Part shown: piece after piece, positions 57,244 through 64,000 of the stretch
How the letters are laid out: every line of letters begins with the position of its first letter
Numbering within the stretch: the first letter of the stretch is position 1
Assembly: GCA_046331175.1 (NCBI GenBank)
Contig: JAXLRI010000011.1
Coordinates: 62,001 to 126,000, forward strand
From: JAWKIW01 sp046331175
Lineage (GTDB): Bacteria; Actinomycetota; Acidimicrobiia; Acidimicrobiales; Acidimicrobilacustridaceae
Length of the DNA stretch: 64,000 nt
Reading direction: 5' to 3'
Made by a program: the position numbers and the translations under genes
Notes under the pieces: model-generated
The model's input: only the letters and a program-made list of their open reading frames with translations
Databases searched by the model: none
What the model was told of the DNA's origin: nothing

Positions 57244-58035
57244 GTGCCCTCCTTCGACCACGACGGCCTGACCCTGCACTACGGCGACCGGGGCGAGCGC
57301 GACGGCACGCCCATCGTCCTCGTGCACGGGCTGCTCTGGTCGGGGCGCATGTTCCACCGCCTGGCCGACCTGCTCGACGACCACCGCGTGCTGCTCCTCG
57401 ACGTGCGCGGCCACGGCCCGTCCACCCGGCCCACCGACCCGGCCGCCTACCGCTGGTCGAAGCTGGCGTCCGACGTCACCGCGCTGCTCGACCACCTCGG
57501 CCTCGACCGGGCCGTGGTCGGCGGGCTGTCGCTCGGCGCGAACGTGGCGCTGGCCGTCGCCCGCGACGCCCCCGAGCGGGTGTCGGGGCTGCTGGTCGAG
57601 ATGCCGGTCCTCGACCAGGGCGCCACCGTGGCCCGGCCGCTGTTCACCACCCTGGCGACCGCACTGCGGATGGGCCGCCCGATCCTCGTGCCGCTCACTG
57701 CCGTGGTCGGTCACGTCCCCGCGCCGCGCTCGGTCCCCGAGGTCGCCGCCGTGCGCGACGTCCTCGCCCTCGACCCGGCCGCCGGCGCCGCCCTCATCCG
57801 TGGCCTGCTGGCCGACGAGCTGCTGCTCGCCGACCTCGACCCCGAGCGGCTCACCATGCCCGCGCTGGTGGTCGGCCACCACGGCGACCCGCTGCACCCG
57901 ATGGCCGACGCCGAGGCGCTGGTCGACCTGCTCCCCGCCGCCCGCCTCGTCGAGCGCCACACCATCCTCGACCACCGCGTCCGCCCCGACCTGCTGGCCG
58001 CCGAGCTCGCTCCCCTGCTCGACCACGTCCGGTAG
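57244..58035 (+). CDS. Alpha/beta-fold hydrolase
   Basis: A 263-residue soluble hydrolase. The nucleophile elbow is GGLSLGANVAL (Ser near residue 97), the oxyanion region IVLVHGLLWSGRMF, and the charge-relay candidates are Asp in GHHGDPLHP and His in ILDHRVRPD. It has the same fold as the hydrolase at 2881 but no special similarity to it beyond the family. It sits 16 nt after the membrane protein gene. Start GTG 57244 (PSFDHDGLTLHYGDRG is the typical beginning). Substrate unknown. Confidence 0.84.
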   Translation: MPSFDHDGLTLHYGDRGERDGTPIVLVHGLLWSGRMFHRLADLLDDHRVLLLDVRGHGPSTRPTDPAAYRWSKLASDVTALLDHLGLDRAVVGGLSLGANVALAVARDAPERVSGLLVEMPVLDQGATVARPLFTTLATALRMGRPILVPLTAVVGHVPAPRSVPEVAAVRDVLALDPAAGAALIRGLLADELLLADLDPERLTMPALVVGHHGDPLHPMADAEALVDLLPAARLVERHTILDHRVRPDLLAAELAPLLDHVR

Positions 58036-58061
58036 CGGGCCCGGCCGCCGGACCATGACGT

Positions 58062-58097
58062 GCGTGCCGGGTCACGGCGGAGCGTGACGGGGAACGC
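58062..58097. terminator. Hairpin family 2, second copy
   Basis: GCGTGCCGGGTCACG pairs with CGTGACGGGGAACGC, with only a few mismatches, over a 6-nt loop. The right arm nearly matches that of the hairpin at 29310 (GCGTGACnGGGAACGC). It lies 27 nt after the hydrolase stop codon, between convergent genes. Confidence 0.55.
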
Positions 58098-58168
58098 CTG
58101 CGGCCAGCGGACGACGAGCCGGCCCGACGGATGAGCCGACGGGGCCGGGTTCAGCTCGGGCGGCCCGG

Positions 58169-58678
58169 TCAGATCGGGAAGTCGTGGTGGAGGTCGTCGA
58201 TCTCGTCGGCGTCGGGCTCGTCGCCGTGGTGGGTGACCTTGAAGAGCCACTTGTCGAGCACGAGGTAGCGGATCACCCACACGATCCCGAAGCCGGTCAG
58301 CTGGGCGATGATCACCGACACGCTCTTGACGAGGTCGCTCGACTGCTCCGTGGCCCGCTGCACCAGGAACGTGAGGCCCGTGGCCAGCGACACGCCGAGC
58401 ATGGCCGCCACCCAGAACACGATCACCTGGGTGCGCAGGTTGTCCTTGGTGGTGTTCTTCCACACCAGGTACTTGTTGGCGAAGAAGTTGGGGACGGTGA
58501 GGATGGCGGCGCTGATCACCGAGGCCGCCGTGTAGTTGCCGTCGAGCAGCCGGCCGATGATCTGGATCATCACCTGGCCGACCGGCACGAAGAACACCGA
58601 CACGCCGAGGTACCGGAGCTGCTTGCGGCCCTCGTCCGACCGGGCGTGGGCCCAGAGCCCCGACGGCGACACCTTCAT
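58169..58678 (-). CDS. GtrA-like membrane protein
   Basis: A 169-residue, four-helix protein of the GtrA family. Typical features are QLRYLGVSVFFVPVGQV, TVPNFFANKYLVWKN and the final FGIVWVIRYLVLDKWLF. GtrA proteins are thought to flip polyprenyl-phosphate sugars. No glycosyltransferase is next to it. The C-terminal tail is acidic (GDEPDADEIDDLHHDF). Leaderless start, TAGCGT 7 nt upstream. Confidence 0.84.
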   Translation of the reverse strand: MKVSPSGLWAHARSDEGRKQLRYLGVSVFFVPVGQVMIQIIGRLLDGNYTAASVISAAILTVPNFFANKYLVWKNTTKDNLRTQVIVFWVAAMLGVSLATGLTFLVQRATEQSSDLVKSVSVIIAQLTGFGIVWVIRYLVLDKWLFKVTHHGDEPDADEIDDLHHDFPI

Positions 58679-58685
58679 CGCCGGC

Positions 58686-58691
58686 ACGCTA
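58686..58691 (-). promoter_or_regulatory. -10 element of a leaderless gene
   Basis: TAGCGT on the minus strand, 7 nt before ATG 58678. Confidence 0.5.
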
Positions 58692-58756
58692 GCCCGACCC
58701 CCCGTCCACCGACCGCGCCGCCGCTCCCGAGCCGCACCGACCACCCCGGCCGAGCC

Positions 58757-58939
58757 TGATGACGATGCGTCCGGGGGCCGAACACGACGTCATCACCCTC
58801 ACCGCGGCGACGCCGAAGCCCGCCAGCCTGATGACGATGCGTCCGGGGGCCGGACACGACGTCATCACCCTCGAAGCGGCGACGCCGAAGCCCGCCAGCC
58901 TGATGACGATGCGTCCGGGGGCCGAACACGATGTCATCA
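58757..58939. repeat. Array 1: three copies of a 72-nt unit with palindromic core
   Basis: Cores at 58757-58795, 58829-58867 and 58901-58939, exactly 72 nt apart. Each core begins TGATGACGATGCGTCC and ends GTCATCA, an imperfect palindrome. The 33-nt spacers share GGCGACGCCGAAGCCC and are nearly identical to each other, so this is not a CRISPR array. The last core ends 30 nt from the ankyrin gene stop codon. Both strands read open through the array, but nothing supports translation. Confidence 0.95.
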
Positions 58940-58969
58940 GCTTCGCCGAACCGATGGGCGAAGCAGCCG

Positions 58970-60445
58970 TCAGGGCGCGAGGGCGCGGACCTCGGCGCAC
59001 ACCGCCACGGACGAGGGAGCGCCGCCGGGCAGGGACGGGCTCGGCGCGGCCACCGGCGAGGAGAGGCGTGCGTCGACCGGGCCGGCCTGCGGGTCGGCAC
59101 CGTGGGCCAGCAGGACCTGGGCGGCCTCCACGTTGCAGCTGATGCCCGCGAGGTACAGGGGTGTGAGGTGGTCGAGCGACAACCGGTTCGGATCGGCACC
59201 GTGGTCGAGGAGGGCCTCGAGGTCGCGCTGCGACCCGGTGAGGAGCGCGACCGCCAGCGGTGCGACGTCGTGCTCGGTCTGCAGGCTGGTCGGCAGCCCG
59301 GACTGCAGGCTCGTGCCGACGGCCATGGTGGTCGTGGTCGTCGCGGTGGTGCCGGCGAAGGAGCACCCGACCAATCGCGGGTCGGGCACCGCGGTCGACG
59401 TGGTGGACTCGGGGCCGGGGAACGGCAGCGTCGTCGAGGGCCGGGCCGCCGCCGCCTGGTCGAGCACCTCGACGACCCGCCGGCCGATCCACGGGGACAC
59501 CGACCGGGTGTCGCTCGGCCCCGCGCCGCCGGCCGACACGAACCGGAGGGTGAGCTCGTCGGCCCGTCCGAGGTTCGGGTCGGCGCCTCGCGCCAGCAGG
59601 AGCTCGGTGACGTCGTGGTGGCCGTAGAGGAGGCTGCGCAGCAACGCCGAGCTGCTCGTGATGGCGTTCGGGCCGGCGCCCGCATCGAGCAGCCGTCCCA
59701 CGACGGTGGTGTGCCCGTTCCCGGCGGCGAGCACGAGCGCGACGTCGCCGGTCCGCGCCTCGGGCGTCGTGCCGGCGGCTGCGGGCGGGTCGGCATCGGC
59801 GGCGAGCGAGACATGGTGGGCGAGGAGGAGGTCGACCAGCTCGAGGTCACCCTTGGTCGCGGCGGCGACGAGCGGACGGTGCCCAGGTCGACCGTTCGGA
59901 TCGGCGCCCGCATCGAGCAACGCTCGGACGATCGCTCGGTCCTCTTGGCGGAAGGCCTCGTCGATCGCTGTCCCCTTGCAGTCCGGGCGCTGGGGGTCGG
60001 CGCCGTGGGCGCTCAGCGCCTTGGTAGCAGCGAGATCGCCCCGTCGGACGGCCAGACCCAACGGCACCTCGCGGAAGGGTCCGGACCCGGAGTCGCCGTT
60101 GGGATCGGCGCCGGCGTCGAGCAGCGCGGCCACCACGTCGTCGCGGCCGCGCGGGATCGCGCAGCCCAGCGGCGTGTTCGACGAGCGGTCGGCGCGGCTG
60201 GGATCGGCCCCGCGCTCGAGCGCGCGTCGGACGGTCTCCAGGTCGCCGTCTCCTGCTGCCCGGACCAACCGCACGTCGGACCGACGGCAGACGTCACCCG
60301 ACATCGAGGCCCCGAGATCACCGACCGCGCCGTACAGCCAGACGATCCCGACCCCGCCGAGCAGCAGCACGGCCAGCGCGGCGACGCCGCCGACCACCAG
60401 CTGGCGCAGACGACGCCGCTCCCGAGCCGATCCCGAGCCACCCAC
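58970..60445 (-). CDS. Membrane-anchored ankyrin-repeat protein
   Basis: A 491-residue protein with one N-terminal membrane segment (LVVGGVAALAVLLLGGVGIVWLYG, residues about 15-38) and about ten ankyrin repeats. The consensus is recognisable many times: VRRALERGADPS, VVAALLDAGADPN, IVRALLDAGADPN, LVDLLLAHHVSL, VVGRLLDAGAGPN, VTELLLARGADPN, LEALLDHGADPN and AAQVLLAHGADP. A Thr-rich stretch splits the repeat domain near residue 350. Topology predicts the repeats outside if the single helix is a signal anchor. A TAGCGT hexamer 8 nt before GTG 60445 sets the start. Its partners are unknown. Confidence 0.84.
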   Translation of the reverse strand: MGGSGSARERRRLRQLVVGGVAALAVLLLGGVGIVWLYGAVGDLGASMSGDVCRRSDVRLVRAAGDGDLETVRRALERGADPSRADRSSNTPLGCAIPRGRDDVVAALLDAGADPNGDSGSGPFREVPLGLAVRRGDLAATKALSAHGADPQRPDCKGTAIDEAFRQEDRAIVRALLDAGADPNGRPGHRPLVAAATKGDLELVDLLLAHHVSLAADADPPAAAGTTPEARTGDVALVLAAGNGHTTVVGRLLDAGAGPNAITSSSALLRSLLYGHHDVTELLLARGADPNLGRADELTLRFVSAGGAGPSDTRSVSPWIGRRVVEVLDQAAAARPSTTLPFPGPESTTSTAVPDPRLVGCSFAGTTATTTTTMAVGTSLQSGLPTSLQTEHDVAPLAVALLTGSQRDLEALLDHGADPNRLSLDHLTPLYLAGISCNVEAAQVLLAHGADPQAGPVDARLSSPVAAPSPSLPGGAPSSVAVCAEVRALAP

Positions 60446-60453
60446 CGCCCGCG

Positions 60454-60459
60454 ACGCTA
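60454..60459 (-). promoter_or_regulatory. -10 element of a leaderless gene
   Basis: TAGCGT on the minus strand, 8 nt before GTG 60445 of the ankyrin gene. Confidence 0.5.
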
Positions 60460-60550
60460 GGGCGCCGACCCACCCCCGTCCCGTCGCCCCCGCTCCGATC
60501 CGATGCCGGCCGACCAGCCACCCCGGCCGACCAGCCACCCCGGCCCAGCC

Positions 60551-60589
60551 TGACGACGATGCATCCGGGGGCCGGACGCGATGTCATCG
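60551..60589. repeat. Solitary diverged palindromic core
   Basis: It matches the core family at the ends (TGACGACGATGC, ATGTCATC) with several substitutions and lies between two divergent genes. Confidence 0.8.
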
Positions 60590-60639
60590 GGCAGCGGGCT
60601 CGCCGAGTTCCTGTCACACCGTCGCGCTTGGGTTGGGGC

Positions 60640-61269
60640 ATGACCCACCACCACACCCGAGACCCCTTCGTCGCCAGCGCCGAGGACGCCATCCGTCGCC
60701 ACGGGATCGCCTACACGAGCGTCCTCGGCGACCAGCACCACCCGGCGTACACGTACTCGATCGGCGGCTGCATCCGGGGCCGGCCCGAGGTCGTGCTCGT
60801 CGGGCGCGAACGTGAGGACGTCCTCGTCGTGCTCGACCACGTGACCCGATGCATGCTGCCCGGGCCTCCGCCGCCAGACGGTTGGGCCGGTCACCGCTTC
60901 GGCGGCGGCGAGTACCTCTTGCTGCCGGTGCCCGAGCGCCACTTCACCGACCCCGACGGCCTGCTCCTCGGCATCCCGCACGTCTGCGAGGTCAGCGACT
61001 GGCCCCTCCCACCTGAGGTGCTCCAGATCGTCTGGGCCGATGCCGAGGGACGCTTCCCCTGGGACGACGACGTCGACCCGATCAGTCGTCGCGACCAGAT
61101 CGTGCTCGCCGACGGAGGGCCGTGCCGCCGCCGGACGCCGCTCGCCGAGCCCGTCGACAACAGCGACCGCTGCCCGGCCTGCCGAGCCGAGAAGCACGGC
61201 CATCCCGTCGGCAACCGAGCCGCCCGCCGGGCCGCCGCTCGCTCGGCCCGACGATCACGCCCGCGCTGA
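60640..61269 (+). CDS. DUF4262 family protein
   Basis: A 209-residue soluble protein recognised as DUF4262-like by IAYTSVLGDQHHPAYTYSIGGC near the N-terminus and FGGGEYLLLPVPERHF in the middle. The C-terminal part contains CPACRAEKHGHPVGNRAARRAAARSARR, a CxxC followed by a basic tail, possibly a zinc site. Function is unknown. I chose ATG 60640, since the upstream in-frame extension would translate a copy of the palindromic repeat. Confidence 0.75.
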   Translation: MTHHHTRDPFVASAEDAIRRHGIAYTSVLGDQHHPAYTYSIGGCIRGRPEVVLVGREREDVLVVLDHVTRCMLPGPPPPDGWAGHRFGGGEYLLLPVPERHFTDPDGLLLGIPHVCEVSDWPLPPEVLQIVWADAEGRFPWDDDVDPISRRDQIVLADGGPCRRRTPLAEPVDNSDRCPACRAEKHGHPVGNRAARRAAARSARRSRPR

Positions 61270-61337
61270 CCGCTTCGGCCGCCAACCGGCGCCGCGCGCC
61301 GCCGCTCCCCGTCCGCTCGCCGCGCCGCGCTCCCGGG

Positions 61338-61376
61338 CCTGATGACGATGCGTCTGGGGGCCGAACACGATGTCAT
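61338..61376. repeat. Solitary palindromic core
   Basis: One core copy, 68 nt after the DUF4262 stop codon, with one substitution in the centre (GTCTGGGGG). Confidence 0.9.
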
Positions 61377-61421
61377 CACCTTCACTCCGGCCCGGCACCG
61401 CGAGACCCAACCAAGCCAACC

Positions 61422-61460
61422 TGATGACGATGCGTCCGGGGGCCGGACACGATGTCATCA
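61422..61460. repeat. Solitary palindromic core
   Basis: One core copy ending 20 nt from the beta-helix gene stop codon. The distance to the previous core is 84 nt, not 72, and the sequence between differs from the array spacer. Confidence 0.9.
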
Positions 61461-61480
61461 GGTCGATGGCGTGGGCGCGG

Positions 61481-63367
61481 TCAGCCGGAGCGGAGGGCGG
61501 CGTAGGCCGGCTCGAGGCCGGCCTCGTCGAGGACCCGTCGACAGCTCGCCGGCCAGGTGGCAGGGTCGGTGTGGTTGTCACGCACCAGGTTGCGGGCGCC
61601 GCCATCGAGCAGGTCGCCGCCGTCGGCGCAGTTGTCGACCACGACGTTGTCGTGCACCGACGGCGCCCACATGTGCAGCCAGCGGGGCGTGCCTCGCACC
61701 ACGTTGTCGGCCACGGTGACGAAGGCGGTCCCCTCGTCGAGGAACAGCGCACCGCTGCGGTGGGGCTGGCGGTCGACCACGTTGCGCTCGATCACCGACC
61801 CGGGTTGCGGGCTCAGCGTGTAGATCGCCCCACCGTCCTGCAGCTCGGTGACCACGTCGGTGAGCCGGTTGCCGACCACGACGTTGCCCCGAGCGTACGA
61901 GTCGGTCCCCCACCCCCACCCCAGCGAGATGCCCGAGTAGGGCAGGTCCACCAGCTCGTCGTGGGCGATGGTCGCGTTCGAGACGTAGGAAGCGAAGATC
62001 CCGACGCCGTCGGCGTGCTCGGCCCCGGCCCGCTCGACGAGGTCGTCGGCGACCTGGATGCGGTCGACCTGATCGGCCGGCGGCGGGTTCTGGGCGCCTT
62101 GGCGGACCTCGCCCACCTGGATCGCCGTGCTCGAGACGTCGACGAAGCGGTTGCCCACCACGGCCAGGTCCTGGGTCCCGGCGGCGGCGTCGAGGCCGAC
62201 CCCGCCCAGGCGCTCGAACCGGTTGCCGGAGAGGCGGACGTGGTGGGCGTGGTCGATGCGCACGGCACCCGGCGTGCGCTCGAGGTCGAGGGGATCGGGG
62301 CCGGCCGTCGGCCCGCGGTGGAAGCCGGCCTGGCCCGGGACGTAGCCGGCCGGACCCGACGGCCCCGCCCAGCCGGTCTCGGCGAAGGTGATCCCCTCGA
62401 TCCCGACGTCGTGGACGGGGGCGGCGGCCGTGCCGTGCAGCTCGAGCAGCGACTCGTCCACGCCGAGCACCGCCGGGGTCGCCGTGGCGCCGGCCAGGTC
62501 CTCGCCGGGGCGGGGCAGGTAGGTGATCCGGTTGGCGACCCGATCGAGGTACCACTCCCCCGGCTCGTCGAGCAGCTCGGGGGCGTTCTCGATCCACGAC
62601 ACCTGGGTGAACGGGAACGAGGACGGGGCGGCGGACGCGGCGTTGCAGGGCTCGGCCAACGTGACCGAGCGGTCCTGGACCGACGCCACGGGGCAGCGGT
62701 ACTGGCGCCACTCGGCCCGGCCGACCACCTCGAGGTCGGTCGGCACCTGCCAGCGCGCGATGCGGTCGTCGGGGGCGGTGAAGCCCGATGCCGTGCGGAC
62801 CCAGCCCTTCGGGTCGAGCGGCCCCCGGGCCCGGGTGGCCCGCTGCCCGCCGACCCACAGCTGGCGGGAGGAGGTGCCCGGTGCGACGTCGGCCACGAAC
62901 GCGCCCGGGTGGTCGGGCGACGACCGCCAACCGGTCACCGATCGGCCGCCGGTGAGCACCGGCCGCTCGCCGGGGGCGGCCCGGTAGACGACGCGATGGC
63001 CGTCTCGCCCGCTGTCAGCGGGACCGAGCGCGAGCGGCGCGCCGAGCGCGTACGACCCGCCGGCCAGCACCACGGCGACATCGGTGGTCCACGGCGAGGG
63101 CCGGGCCCGCACCTGGTCGCGGGCCGTGAGCAGCGGGCACGGCGCCGCCACCGAGCAATCGGTGCCGGTGCCCGTCGGCGAGGCGTGCAGCTCGACGGCA
63201 TCGGCGGCCAGCGGCGGCCACTCCTGGAACCAGGCGGCCACCTGCAGGCGGGTGCCCGCTCCGGGCACCTCCCGGGCCTCGGGCGCCGTGCGCCGGCCGA
63301 CGACGAACCCGGCGACCAGGGCCACGACGACCACCAGCGCCCCGATCGCCAGCCCCCGCCACCGCAT
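61481..63367 (-). CDS. Right-handed parallel beta-helix protein, membrane-anchored or secreted
   Basis: A 628-residue extracytoplasmic protein. A signal-anchor (LAIGALVVVVALVAGFVVG) precedes a region opening with ELHASPTGTGTDCSVAAPCPLLTARDQVR. This is the pectate-lyase-like/glycoside-hydrolase-associated start seen in many beta-helix proteins. Repeated short-strand turns follow from about residue 330 (VRIDHAHHVRLSGNRFERLGGVGL; DLAVVGNRFVDVSSTAIQVG; ATIAHDELVDLPYSGISLG; VIERNVVDRQPHRSGALFLD). These are PbH1-type coils ending near the C-terminus. Four conserved cysteines may pair outside the cell. It probably binds or cuts a polysaccharide; no catalytic site can be assigned. Confidence 0.8.
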   Translation of the reverse strand: MRWRGLAIGALVVVVALVAGFVVGRRTAPEAREVPGAGTRLQVAAWFQEWPPLAADAVELHASPTGTGTDCSVAAPCPLLTARDQVRARPSPWTTDVAVVLAGGSYALGAPLALGPADSGRDGHRVVYRAAPGERPVLTGGRSVTGWRSSPDHPGAFVADVAPGTSSRQLWVGGQRATRARGPLDPKGWVRTASGFTAPDDRIARWQVPTDLEVVGRAEWRQYRCPVASVQDRSVTLAEPCNAASAAPSSFPFTQVSWIENAPELLDEPGEWYLDRVANRITYLPRPGEDLAGATATPAVLGVDESLLELHGTAAAPVHDVGIEGITFAETGWAGPSGPAGYVPGQAGFHRGPTAGPDPLDLERTPGAVRIDHAHHVRLSGNRFERLGGVGLDAAAGTQDLAVVGNRFVDVSSTAIQVGEVRQGAQNPPPADQVDRIQVADDLVERAGAEHADGVGIFASYVSNATIAHDELVDLPYSGISLGWGWGTDSYARGNVVVGNRLTDVVTELQDGGAIYTLSPQPGSVIERNVVDRQPHRSGALFLDEGTAFVTVADNVVRGTPRWLHMWAPSVHDNVVVDNCADGGDLLDGGARNLVRDNHTDPATWPASCRRVLDEAGLEPAYAALRSG

Positions 63368-63723
63368 GCCCCATGCTCGCCGGGCCAGGTGAGGGGGTCA
63401 ACCGCCGTCGACTGCGCTGCTCCTGCACCGAGGTTGATGACGATGCGTCCGGGGGCCGAACACGATGTCATCACCCTCGAAGCGGCGACGCCGAAGCCCG
63501 CCAGCCTGATGACGATGCGTCCGGGGGCCGGACACGACGTCATCACCCTCACCGCGGCGACGCCGAAGCCCGCCAGCCTGATGTCGATGCGTCCGGGGGC
63601 CGAACACGATGTCATCACCCTCGTAGCGGCGACGCCGAAGCCCGCCAGGCTGATGACGATGCGTCCGGGGGCCGAACACGATGTCATCACCCTCGAAGCG
63701 GCTCGCCGGCGATCCGCGACCGG
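63368..63723. other. Gap of 356 nt filled mainly by repeat array 2
   Basis: Apart from the four cores below, the 66 nt next to the beta-helix start codon and the 34 nt before the monooxygenase stop hold nothing I can identify. No promoter hexamer matching the leaderless pattern lies before ATG 63367. Confidence 0.6.
63435..63689. repeat. Array 2: four copies of the 72-nt unit
   Basis: Cores at 63435-63473, 63507-63545, 63579-63617 and 63651-63689, again exactly 72 nt apart. The spacers share GGCGACGCCGAAGCCC and differ only at CTCGAAG, CTCACCG or CTCGTAG. The last core ends 34 nt from the monooxygenase stop codon. Confidence 0.95.
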
Positions 63724-64000
63724 CTAGCGCCAGGCGTAGTCGTCGGGGTTCGGGGTGCGGGTGCGCTGCCAGTACTCGAGCAGGGTGAACGGCCAGTTCT
63801 GGGCCGAGCGGCCGTGCTCGTTTCGGTACCAGCTGTTCACCGTGGCCACGCCCCACGCCATGTCGCGGTTGCCGGCGTCGACCTCGGCGTTGAAGGCGTC
63901 GTGGACGTCGGGCCGCACGTCGAGCGAGCGATGGCCACCGGCGGTGAGCAGCTCGAGCAGCCCGCACAGGTAGCGGACCTCGCACTCGCTGAAGAAGATG
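63724..64000 (-). CDS. Flavin-containing/Baeyer-Villiger-type monooxygenase, C-terminal end only
   Basis: Only the last 91 codons are in the window and the gene continues past the right edge. The sequence FFSECEVRYLCGLLELL, then VRPDVHDAFNAEVDAGNRDMAWG and VNSWYRNEHGRSAQNWPF-type residues with a final LLEYWQRTRTPNPDDYAW is the characteristic C-terminus of FMO/Baeyer-Villiger monooxygenases in actinobacteria. The FAD and NADPH motifs lie outside the window. The four-copy repeat array sits just beyond its stop codon. Confidence 0.8.
   Translation of the reverse strand, partial: IFFSECEVRYLCGLLELLTAGGHRSLDVRPDVHDAFNAEVDAGNRDMAWGVATVNSWYRNEHGRSAQNWPFTLLEYWQRTRTPNPDDYAWR

Noticed and set aside
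63435..63689. CRISPR array or a repeat-coding gene in the 72-nt repeats
   Set aside because: Spacers are nearly identical rather than unique, there are no cas genes, and the 24-residue repeat read in either strand has no start with a ribosome-binding site or known domain.

Overview
The window is a 64 kb piece of a very GC-rich actinobacterial chromosome. The mycothiol-type DinB/maleylpyruvate isomerase family protein, the DUF3097 protein, the LppX/LprG-like lipoprotein, an Rpf-like muralytic protein and many apparently leaderless genes all point to Actinomycetota. An acidimicrobial lineage (Iamia/Ilumatobacter-like) is my inference, not something the sequence proves. No rRNA, tRNA, CRISPR array, phage, transposase or integrase was seen. 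GC content looks even throughout. Both ends cut genes: a GGDEF protein at the left and a flavin-containing monooxygenase at the right.

Layout. 1-10 kb: PAS-PAS-GGDEF protein, a translationally coupled alpha/beta hydrolase and ThDP enzyme, a lipoprotein, a coupled flippase-like/PAP2 membrane pair, dxs and an NfuA-like Fe-S scaffold. 10-19 kb: an SDR, a PIG-V-like mannosyltransferase, a Uup-like ABC-F protein divergent from an ABC permease/ATPase pair, a DHFR-like protein and DUF3097. 19-22 kb: two divergent citrate synthases, one fused to an N-terminal HTH, with twin palindromes between them. 22-29 kb: small enzymes, an ABC-2 exporter whose ATPase gene carries a one-base frameshift, a secernin-type hydrolase, a KtrA/KtrB potassium uptake operon and a HAD-like protein lacking catalytic motifs.

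29.4-36.2 kb is the most striking region: an apparent four-gene operon herA-sbcD-sbcC-nurA driven by one leaderless promoter. This is the gene set of the archaeal HerA-NurA-Mre11-Rad50 DNA-end-resection operon. 36-48 kb: a CAP-domain protein, membrane and metabolic genes, an Rpf-like protein, a tandem UspA, a voltage-gated-type K+ channel and HrpB. 48-58 kb: a cell-wall-anchored (LPTTG) surface protein divergent from a large LuxR-type ATPase regulator, a second ABC-F protein, a small membrane protein and a hydrolase. 58-64 kb: GtrA, a membrane-anchored ankyrin protein, DUF4262, a beta-helix protein and the monooxygenase, with ten copies of a 39-nt palindromic element placed between them, seven of them in two tandem arrays with a 72-nt period.

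Three sequence-level patterns run through the window. First, at least eleven genes have a TANNNT -10 hexamer only 6-9 nt before the start codon. Second, GC-rich hairpins without U-tracts close many genes and fall into recurring families. Third, 12-, 15- and 21-nt in-frame minisatellites sit in the disordered tails of many unrelated proteins.
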